Assembly: GCA_016235915.1 (NCBI GenBank)
Contig: JACRIC010000046.1
Coordinates: forward strand, 1 to 5,676
Length of the DNA stretch: 5,676 bases
Direction: 5' to 3'
Source of the DNA: Candidatus Peregrinibacteria bacterium
Lineage (GTDB): Bacteria > Patescibacteriota > Gracilibacteria > UBA1369 > JACRIC01
The translations under genes were made by a program, and so were the position numbers. Below, in pieces: positions 1-4,985 of the stretch; position 1 is the first letter of the stretch, and each line of letters starts with the position of its first letter. The notes under the pieces were generated by a model that did not search any database, was not told the DNA's origin, and saw only the letters and a program-made list of their open reading frames with translations.

Positions 1-393
1 GATGAGGGGAAATTGTTCGAAGGCGCTTTTGAAATTTTGGCCGACTTAAAAAACTTTGGGCATAGATTATTTCTTATCGGTAAAGGAACCAAAGAGCGGG
101 AGAATTTTATTTATGAATTAAAAATAGATCAGTTTTTTGAAAAAATAATTTTGAAAGAAGAAAAAGATATTCAGGATTTTGAATCCATTAAAAGAGTGGC
201 TTCATCTGATGAAGAGATATTCTCTGTTGGAGATCGCATTAAGAAAGAAATTTTGCTGAGCAACCGATGCGGATTCAAGACCATCTGGTTCAAAAATGGA
301 AAATTTGCGGAAGAAACTCCTGATCAGGAAGATGAAAATCCTTGGAAAACGATTTACGCTTTGAATGAGCTAAAAAGCCTATTTCTTTCGTAA
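1..393 (+). CDS. HAD-superfamily hydrolase, C-terminal part (5' end outside window)
   Basis: This is the C-terminal 130 residues of a haloacid-dehalogenase-like phosphatase; the reading frame is open from base 1 and ends at TAA 391-393, so the N-terminus with the catalytic DxD loop and most of the cap lies outside. What is visible: a beta-strand/loop 'LFLIGKGT' at the motif II position, where related FMN- or phosphoglycolate-phosphatase-like members usually have T-K-G-D; 'EEKD' at the motif III position supplying the conserved lysine; and motif IV as 'SVGDRIKKEIL', whose Asp helps bind Mg2+, followed by the typical 'GFKTIWFKNGKFAE' stretch. It is a cytosolic enzyme by family; the substrate cannot be told. 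The motif II Ser/Thr appears replaced by Gly. The gene is visibly more AT-rich than the neighbouring pheT, with which it converges 6 bp apart. HAD assignment is firm, the subfamily is not. Confidence 0.82.
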   Translation, partial: DEGKLFEGAFEILADLKNFGHRLFLIGKGTKERENFIYELKIDQFFEKIILKEEKDIQDFESIKRVASSDEEIFSVGDRIKKEILLSNRCGFKTIWFKNGKFAEETPDQEDENPWKTIYALNELKSLFLS

Positions 394-399
394 ATTGCC

Positions 400-2784
400 T
401 CAGTCGCGAATGCTCGCGCCAGCGGTTTTCAGATTCGCCAGCACTTTTTGGTGCACTGCGTTTACCTGGATGTCCGTGAGGGTCTCTTTGTCCGAACGGT
501 AAGTGATGGAGAAGGTAAGGCTGCGTTTGTCTTTTTCGATTTTTTCACCCGCGTATTCGTCCACCAGCCGGATGTCCTTAATCAAAGCCTGATCGGTTTT
601 TTTGATGGCGTGGAAGAACGTTTCGGCCAATTGTTTCTTGGGAATCAGCAGACTCACATCGAGTTGAATGGCTGGAAATTTCGGCAATTCTTTGTAGATG
701 ATTTTTTGGCCCGCGCCCAGTTCATGCAGAGCCTCAAAATCCACTTCCGCGACTGTCACACGGGTCTTCAGATCAAAGTTTTTTTCGATTTGCGGGTGGA
801 TCTCATAAACAGATCCAATTTTTTTTCCGTGGAAAACCAGCGCGCCCGCGCGGCCGGGGTGCTGATGGGGCTGACACTCCTTTGAATCCATCGGCTCCAC
901 CGATAAACCTAAATTTTCCACAACCCCCTGAAGGTCTCTAAAATTTTCGCCAACCGAGGCGATGATAAGACCTGTTTTTTCTTCCGCATTCTCTCCTTTC
1001 CGGTGGAAAGTGCGAGTGATTTCGTACATTCTGAACTGTTTTTGAAAGCGAAGGTTGTCCGCAACCGTCTGCAAGGTGCGGGGGAGTAAGCTCTGGCGCA
1101 TGATCGACATGTCGCTGCTGATCGGATTGGCGATCGATATGCTTCCGTGATCCGGTTTCATTCCGCATTTGGCGAGCAGTTCAGTTCCTAAAAAAGCGAA
1201 GGTGTAGATTTCGTTAAAACCAAATGACACCAGTTTGTCTTTTATCTGCTTTTGCAGAACGCGGCGTGAGTTGATGGAAATGGGTTTGAGTTCCGCCACG
1301 GGCGTGGTGAAGGGGATTTTGTCGTAGCTGTAAACGCGGGCCACTTCCTCAATTATATCCGCCTCGCCTTTAACATCATTCATTCTCCAGCTCGGTACCG
1401 CAATCTTGTATCCACCTTTGGCCTTTGTTACACCGAAGCCCAGATTCGTCAGAATGGTTTTGGTGTCTTTCGCGGGGATTTTGAAACCGATCATCCGTTC
1501 CTGCTGTTCATCGCGCAGATTTAGTTCGCGTTTTTCGGATTTGTGTGGCTGAATGTGTGTTACTTCGCTGGCCACTTTGGCATTGGTGCAAAGCTCCAAA
1601 ATGAGTTCTATGGCGCGCGCCAGACCCTCTTTTGCCAATTCAGTATCTACCCCTTTTTCATAGATGATGGCGGCGTCACTGATGGTTCCCATGCCCCTGA
1701 CGGCCCGGCGCGTGAGAGAGGGATTATAGACAGGCGCATGGAGCCAAATGCGGTTTGTTTTGATCCCAATCCCGCTATTAAATCCGCCCATGATGCCGCA
1801 CAGGTCGAAAATTTCATTCCCGTCGTCCAAAATGGTTACGCCTTCGATCAGCTCAATTTCTTTTTGGTCGAGGGTGACGACCTTTTCGCCCTTTTTGCTT
1901 TTTCGCATCACCCATTTTTTCCCTTTCACCTGATCCAGATCGAACGCGTGCATGGGCATGCCGAGCTCCAACATGACAAAGTTGGTGATGTCGACCAGGT
2001 TGGAAATAGGACGAATGCCACAGGCGCTCAGGCGTTTTTTCATCCAGTCCGGTGATTCTTTTGTGTCTATACCGGTGATATAAACTCCCAAATAATTCCG
2101 GCAAAGCTCTGGTGATTCCATTTCAATCGTGATGGGGGCGGGCGAACCAGTTTTGGGCAGGGTATATCCTGCCCCTACGGATTTTTTCCATTTGGCCAGA
2201 CCGCATGCCACAAATTCGCGCGCGAAACCCATGTGGGAAAAAAGGTCAGCGCGGTGCGTGATGGCGTGGTTATCGATATCGATCACCGTGTCATCCAAGC
2301 CCAGTACCTTGGCGAGCGGAGTGCCGATGGGGGCGTCCAGATGACTTAAATCCACAATCTCCTTTTCCTCTTTTTTGGGGAACATGTCTTGTAAACCGAT
2401 CTCCTCGCTCGCGCAGATCATGCCAAAGCTTTCCTCTCCGCGGATTTTCGCTTTTTCCATCTTCACCACTTCGGTGCCATGCCATTTTACCACCGCGCCA
2501 AGCTGGGCGAGCGCCACCTTCATTCCTTCTTTTAAATTGGAACCGCCACACACCACTTTCAGTTTTTCTTCGCCGTTGTCGACGATTGTGATTTTCAGTT
2601 TATCGGCGTTGGGATGAGGCATGATTTTTTCGATGCGCCCCAAAACCACTTTGTCCAAATGAGCGCCGATGTTTTCCATCGTCTCAATTTCCGCGCTGCG
2701 GGCCGTGATGATTTCTTTGATTTTATCCTGATTCTTTTCGGTGAGCGTGACAAAATTCTGGAGCCAGTTGAGAGAGATTTTCAT
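400..2784 (-). CDS. pheT: Phenylalanyl-tRNA synthetase beta subunit
   Basis: This is the beta subunit of the cytosolic (alpha-beta)2 enzyme that charges tRNA-Phe; catalysis resides in PheS, while PheT provides tRNA binding and editing of mischarged Tyr-tRNA-Phe. At 794 residues it has the normal full bacterial length. Domains in order: EMAP-like tRNA-binding domain about 40-155 with HPNADKL (57-63) and FGMICASEEIGL (120-131); B3/B4 editing domain about 220-390 with GIRPISNLVDITN (256-268) and GIMGG (330-334); B5 about 418-491 ending in EADIIEEVARVY; catalytic-like core about 500-690; FDX-ACB anticodon-binding domain 700-794 with LTD..VN..H.KV near the end. The start is ATG 2784-2782, giving the classic 'MKISLNWLQNFV' N-terminus, without a Shine-Dalgarno sequence. 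The stop is TGA. pheS is not the upstream gene, unlike the usual pheST operon. Residues 172-185 read NHAITHRADLFSHM instead of the common TPNRPDLLSHL form. Residues 203-210 are encoded by a palindromic element. Confidence 0.98.
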   Translation of the reverse strand: MKISLNWLQNFVTLTEKNQDKIKEIITARSAEIETMENIGAHLDKVVLGRIEKIMPHPNADKLKITIVDNGEEKLKVVCGGSNLKEGMKVALAQLGAVVKWHGTEVVKMEKAKIRGEESFGMICASEEIGLQDMFPKKEEKEIVDLSHLDAPIGTPLAKVLGLDDTVIDIDNHAITHRADLFSHMGFAREFVACGLAKWKKSVGAGYTLPKTGSPAPITIEMESPELCRNYLGVYITGIDTKESPDWMKKRLSACGIRPISNLVDITNFVMLELGMPMHAFDLDQVKGKKWVMRKSKKGEKVVTLDQKEIELIEGVTILDDGNEIFDLCGIMGGFNSGIGIKTNRIWLHAPVYNPSLTRRAVRGMGTISDAAIIYEKGVDTELAKEGLARAIELILELCTNAKVASEVTHIQPHKSEKRELNLRDEQQERMIGFKIPAKDTKTILTNLGFGVTKAKGGYKIAVPSWRMNDVKGEADIIEEVARVYSYDKIPFTTPVAELKPISINSRRVLQKQIKDKLVSFGFNEIYTFAFLGTELLAKCGMKPDHGSISIANPISSDMSIMRQSLLPRTLQTVADNLRFQKQFRMYEITRTFHRKGENAEEKTGLIIASVGENFRDLQGVVENLGLSVEPMDSKECQPHQHPGRAGALVFHGKKIGSVYEIHPQIEKNFDLKTRVTVAEVDFEALHELGAGQKIIYKELPKFPAIQLDVSLLIPKKQLAETFFHAIKKTDQALIKDIRLVDEYAGEKIEKDKRSLTFSITYRSDKETLTDIQVNAVHQKVLANLKTAGASIRD
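2155..2178. repeat. Palindromic element inside pheT
   Basis: A perfect 7-bp inverted repeat, GGGCAGG (2155-2161) and CCTGCCC (2168-2174), flanks a 6-nt loop and continues as CCTAC; on the minus strand it reads GTAGGGGCAGG, then the loop, then the complementary arm. It encodes PheT residues 203-210 (VGAGYTLP) in the variable linker between the N-terminal module and the B3/B4 domain. The GTAGGGGC...GCCC form resembles dispersed palindromic repeats known from many bacterial genomes, and the location is one that would tolerate an in-frame insertion. There is no second copy in this window, so calling it a mobile or dispersed repeat is inference. Confidence 0.5.
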
Positions 2785-2809
2785 ACGTTTGAATAGTTTT
2801 TACCCGCTT

Positions 2810-2838
2810 AATATACCCCGCCAGTCATTCGGAGACAA
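2810..2838 (-). promoter_or_regulatory. Sigma70-type promoter of pheT
   Basis: On the minus strand TTGTCT (2838-2833; four of six matches to TTGACA) is followed after exactly 17 bp by TATATT (2815-2810; five of six matches to TATAAT). A start about seven bases further would be near 2803, giving a roughly 19-nt leader with no ribosome binding site before the pheT ATG. This explains how pheT is expressed without pheS upstream. Found by inspection only. Confidence 0.55.
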
Positions 2839-2861
2839 GGTTTGGGGTCAGAGGAAACCTT
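2837..2861 (-). terminator. Possible weak hairpin terminator after the Lys-rich protein gene
   Basis: A perfect 7-bp stem, AAGGTTT (2837-2843) with AAACCTT (2855-2861), and an 11-nt loop lies two bases beyond the TAA at 2864. In the minus direction it is not followed by a U-run, so it is not a classical intrinsic terminator; it may only stabilise the mRNA end. Its far arm overlaps two bases of the pheT -35 element. Confidence 0.25.
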
Positions 2862-2863
2862 CC

Positions 2864-3559
2864 TTATTTTTTTGCGGGCTTTTTGGCTGTTTTTTTAGCC
2901 GCCGGCTTTTCTTCTTTTTTTGTCTTCGTTTTTTCTTTGGCAACTGGTTTTTTCACTTCTTTTTTTGCCTTGGCCGGTTTTTTCACTTCAACTTTTTTTT
3001 CTTTTGGAGCTGGGGCAGTGGCTGGAGTCGGTTTTTCCTCTACCTTTACCTTCTCTTCTTCTGGAGTTTCCGCGGGCTTTGGGGCTTCGGCCGGCACTGC
3101 TGCCGCCTTTTTTTCCTGGATTTTAGTGAATAGGTTTTTTACAATAGCGACTCCCTTTCCGAAAATCGATTTCCCTTTTCCGTAAACAAATTGCGCGAAC
3201 GCTTTGGGGTCTTTTTTGATCTCCATCGCTTCGTTTTTTAATGACGCAAAAACATGGGATTTGCCTCCTTCCTGATCCTGGACGAAATCGATGATGTCGT
3301 TAAACATGGCGAACAACTCCTCGCCCACTACATCCGGCACATTTTTGAGGTGTTCGTATTTGGTGCGGTTTTCCGGAATCGCGAACCATTTTTTCTGGAA
3401 TTCGTCGACTTTTTTATCGTCCAATCCGGTTTTGGTCTGGATTTTAGAAAAAATATGATGAACCGCTTTTTTCACTCCTTTTCCCTGAGGAGCATCCTTT
3501 GAGGGTGTTTCTTTTGCGGGCTCAGCGCCTGGGGTGGTTTTATTTTCTTCTTTTTGCAT
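2864..3559 (-). CDS. Lysine/alanine/proline-rich protein with histone H1-like C-terminal tail
   Basis: This 231-residue protein is not one I recognise as a named family. Three parts can be seen. Residues 1-28 are polar and likely disordered. Residues about 29-152 are rich in Lys, Phe and Val and look alpha-helical, with no transmembrane segment or signal peptide. Residues about 153-188 form a Pro/Ala/Glu linker, and 189-231 a basic tail of Lys, Ala and Pro with KKPAK, KKPVAK, KKTAK and KKPAKK units. Within the tail a 14-bp DNA motif (2946-2959 and 2976-2989) repeats with a 30-bp, ten-codon spacing. Such tails occur in histone H1-like and AlgP-like bacterial proteins and bind DNA or RNA by charge, so a nucleoid- or RNA-associated role is plausible but unproven. 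The ATG at 3559-3557 is the only reasonable start; no Shine-Dalgarno precedes it. It lies between the 6S-like RNA and pheT, all on the same strand. Confidence 0.8.
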   Translation of the reverse strand: MQKEENKTTPGAEPAKETPSKDAPQGKGVKKAVHHIFSKIQTKTGLDDKKVDEFQKKWFAIPENRTKYEHLKNVPDVVGEELFAMFNDIIDFVQDQEGGKSHVFASLKNEAMEIKKDPKAFAQFVYGKGKSIFGKGVAIVKNLFTKIQEKKAAAVPAEAPKPAETPEEEKVKVEEKPTPATAPAPKEKKVEVKKPAKAKKEVKKPVAKEKTKTKKEEKPAAKKTAKKPAKK

Positions 3560-3583
3560 TTGTGTAATTTAGTTTCTATCTCT

Positions 3584-3612
3584 TTTATACCATAATTTTG
3601 GCGGCTGAAGAA
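3584..3612 (-). promoter_or_regulatory. Candidate promoter of the Lys-rich protein gene
   Basis: On the minus strand TATAAA (3589-3584; five of six to consensus) lies 17 bp downstream of TTCTTC (3612-3607), a poor -35. Transcription would start near 3577, giving a leader of about 18 nt. The -10 is convincing and the -35 is not. Read-through from the RNA gene just upstream is an alternative source of transcript. Confidence 0.35.
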
Positions 3613-3625
3613 ACATCGACAATTT

Positions 3626-3776
3626 AAAAAGACCGAAATGCCGTTCACTGCCTTATTAATCCCCAAGTGTAGTCAGGTGGGTCTCCGCACATTCCGACCA
3701 CAGCCGGAATAGATATTGGAATCCCTTAGGTAGGATTGTAGAGGAAATTATAGGCAGACAACGAGCATTCCAGTCT
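3626..3776 (-). ncRNA. ssrS: Structured small RNA, probable 6S RNA
   Basis: 6S RNA folds as a long rod with a central bubble that mimics an open promoter and sequesters sigma70-RNA polymerase. The minus strand here folds that way. GACUGGAAUGC (3775-3765) pairs fully with GCAUUUCGGUC (3641-3631); CGUU (3763-3760) pairs with AACG (3645-3642); CUGCCU (3757-3752) pairs with AGGCAG (3653-3648): 21 bp in all. Then comes an asymmetric bubble (3751-3738 against 3657-3654), AAUC with GAUU, CCUAAG with CUUGGG, and an apical 8-bp hairpin with loop UGUG (3710-3691). Several pairs are G-U on this strand and would be A-C mismatches on the other, so the RNA is minus-strand. The closing stem runs straight into UUUUU (3630-3626), which would end transcription, and a good promoter points at its 5' end. 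About 150 nt; E. coli 6S is about 184. Pieces resembling E. coli 6S as I remember it are GGAAUGCUCG, CCCACCUGA and CGGCAUUUCGG. No coding potential. Another structured RNA remains possible. Confidence 0.72.
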
Positions 3777-3782
3777 GTTTTT

Positions 3783-3810
3783 ATTTTAGTACACAATCGT
3801 TTTTTCTCAA
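3783..3810 (-). promoter_or_regulatory. Promoter of the 6S-like RNA
   Basis: On the minus strand TTGAGA (3810-3805; five of six) and TAAAAT (3788-3783; five of six) are separated by 16 bp. The predicted start is about 3776, one base before the closing stem of the RNA begins. The match between predicted start and structure supports both calls. Confidence 0.6.
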
Positions 3811-3867
3811 GCTTTGCGTTGGTTGATTATGTTGTGAAGAATAGAGAACAAAATAACAAGTGGTGGG

Positions 3868-3922
3868 ATCCGCCGCGGCGAATGGGCCATGTGGTGGCTC
3901 AAATTGCACATAACAATTTGAG
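3868..3922. repeat. Cluster of inverted repeats between polX and the 6S-like RNA
   Basis: Three symmetric elements lie in 55 bp just past the polymerase stop. CTCAAATTG (3898-3906) and CAATTTGAG (3914-3922) form a perfect 9-bp stem with a 7-nt loop, starting three bases after the stop codon. GGGCCA (3884-3889) and TGGCTC (3895-3900) can pair with one G-T, competing with the first. CGCCGCGGCG (3871-3880) is a perfect 10-bp palindrome. On the minus strand the 9-bp hairpin is followed by CCACCAC, not a U-run, so it is at best an atypical end for the polX transcript; on the plus strand a T-rich stretch follows but no gene precedes it. The rest of the gap, 3811-3867, shows nothing I can assign. 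Confidence 0.5.
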
Positions 3923-3925
3923 GAT

Positions 3926-4882
3926 TTATTTTCTTTTGTTGGGAGGAGTGGCTGGGAGGCCGAGCTTTTCAAAGACTTCCTTTTCGGTTTTTCCGGCGAT
4001 GTATTCGCCGTTTTCAAAAAGGCCATACTCATTTAGCAGGTACCCTTTTTCAATTGCCACTTTTCGCATCATTACATTGTAATCCTTATTGCCGGTGAAA
4101 TAGAGCAGAGCCGCTCCGTAGCTCTCTTCCGGCACAAACCGGATGTCGACCTGGAGATTTTCAGGGAAGATCATAAATGAGACCTTTGTTTCGCCACTGG
4201 CCAGTATAGTTGTATTGTCGAATGCCTTGAGGAGATTTTTTTCCGCTTCCGCGCCGGACTTTTCACCTAAAACTAAAATGTCCAAATCCCCCACCGTTTC
4301 GCTTTTTCGTCGGTAACTGCCGGCAATTTCAACTTTTTTTACCCCCTTTGTTTTTTTTAGGATTTTCACTAATTTTTTGGCAATTGGCTCAATATCTTTT
4401 CGTTCATGACGGCGCTTTTTTTCCTGTCCGGATGCCAGAGCCTCAAGGATGGACTTTACCAACTTTTCTCCAAAGCCCGGCAATTCTTCTATTTCTCCAT
4501 TGCGCGCTTTTTCCAGCAAATCCTCTTTCGATTTAATTCCTAAATTAATGTAAAGATCGCGCACGCGTTTTGGCCCCAGATGAGGAATGTCGAGCAACTC
4601 TCTGACTGCCTTGGGTATGTCACGGCGCAGTTTTTCCAATGCTTCTATTTTTCCCGTCTTTATATATTGGATCATCTTTTCGGCCAGCGCCTCCCCGATT
4701 CCCGGGATCTGTTTTAGCACCTCTTTTTTGGCATCCTTTTTGGTGATAGGCCTAAAATCCTCCTTGAGCCGCCGGGCTGCCAACCGGTAGGCCCGGATTT
4801 TAAACGGATTCTCGTCCAAAATAGACAGCAGATCCGCCATTTCGTTGAATAATTTGTTTAGATCTTCATTGAAGTTTTTCAT
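3926..4882 (-). CDS. polX: Family X DNA polymerase (PolX/Pol beta-like), without PHP domain
   Basis: This 318-residue protein is a nucleotidyltransferase that fills short gaps in DNA, usually in base-excision or end-joining repair. The N-terminal 8-kDa-like domain has a helix-hairpin-helix with PGIGEALAEK (60-69); K69 aligns with Pol beta Lys72, the 5'-deoxyribose-phosphate lyase nucleophile. Further helix-hairpin-helix motifs lie at 99-110 (IPHLGPKRVRDL) and 134-145. The palm signature is AGSYRRKSETVGDLDILV (187-204), giving catalytic D199 and D201, with the third at D246 in VDIRFV. YFTGNKDYN (261-269) is the dNTP-binding loop, with Asn where Pol beta has Ser. The protein ends after LGLPATPPNKRK, exactly where bacterial PolX (about 570 aa) normally enters its C-terminal PHP 3'-5' exonuclease domain; no PHP-like sequence follows in any frame. 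The start at 4882 gives the usual distance to the ENPFKIRAY motif. It diverges from the thiol-redox gene. Confidence 0.93.
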   Translation of the reverse strand: MKNFNEDLNKLFNEMADLLSILDENPFKIRAYRLAARRLKEDFRPITKKDAKKEVLKQIPGIGEALAEKMIQYIKTGKIEALEKLRRDIPKAVRELLDIPHLGPKRVRDLYINLGIKSKEDLLEKARNGEIEELPGFGEKLVKSILEALASGQEKKRRHERKDIEPIAKKLVKILKKTKGVKKVEIAGSYRRKSETVGDLDILVLGEKSGAEAEKNLLKAFDNTTILASGETKVSFMIFPENLQVDIRFVPEESYGAALLYFTGNKDYNVMMRKVAIEKGYLLNEYGLFENGEYIAGKTEKEVFEKLGLPATPPNKRK

Positions 4883-4888
4883 GGCCTT

Positions 4889-4894
4889 ATTATA
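4889..4894 (-). promoter_or_regulatory. -10 element of polX; likely leaderless start
   Basis: A perfect TATAAT lies on the minus strand only six bases upstream of the polX ATG (4882-4880). With normal spacing transcription would begin at or within a base or so of the ATG, making the mRNA leaderless. No good -35 stands 16-18 bp upstream. The next Met, residue 15, would cut into the conserved helix, so the start is unlikely to be wrong. Confidence 0.45.
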
Positions 4895-4923
4895 TTCCTT
4901 TGACGAAAAAAGGATATTTTTTA

Positions 4924-4932
4924 TGGTATGAT
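4924..4932 (+). promoter_or_regulatory. Extended -10 promoter of the thioredoxin-CcdA gene
   Basis: TGG followed by TATGAT fits the extended -10 form (TGnTATAAT, five of six in the hexamer). A TTGACG at 4900-4905 is a good -35 word but sits 21 bp away, too far for standard spacing; extended -10 promoters can work with a poor -35. Start near 4939 would give a leader of about 47 nt, which is AT-rich and has no clear Shine-Dalgarno. Confidence 0.4.
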
Positions 4933-4985
4933 GTTGTGGCTTTTTAAAAAAGTTAAGAGTCAGTAGTTAAAAATTAATAGTTCAT

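Noticed and set aside
405..418. CGCGA/TCGCG hairpin in the last pheT codons as a bidirectional terminator
   Set aside because: Stem of 5 bp only, with no T-run on either side.
448..885. Plus-strand open frame of 145 codons inside pheT
   Set aside because: It is antisense to the conserved FDX-ACB and core region of PheT; its length follows from the codon composition of pheT.
2741..3185. Long plus-strand open frames rich in Phe opposite the Lys-rich gene
   Set aside because: They are the complement of AAA/AAG lysine codons and have no start context or family resemblance.
3747..3752. Perfect TATAAT on the minus strand at the edge of the RNA bubble
   Set aside because: No -35 stands at a suitable distance, and it lies within the folded RNA. 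A role as promoter mimic is also doubtful, since in known 6S RNA the 5' bubble strand acts as template.
3753..3787. Plus-strand intrinsic terminator (CAGAC, loop, GTCTG, then TTTTTATTTT) suggesting a plus-strand RNA
   Set aside because: The stem is only 5 bp with a 13-nt loop, and the same bases fit far better in the closing stem and promoter of the minus-strand RNA. The long-range fold has G-U pairs on the minus strand that turn into A-C mismatches on the plus strand.
3560..3925. CRISPR array, tRNA gene or known metabolite riboswitch in the intergenic region
   Set aside because: No repeated units, no tRNA T-arm or acceptor pairing, and no riboswitch core motif that I can recognise; the structure present fits a 6S-type rod.
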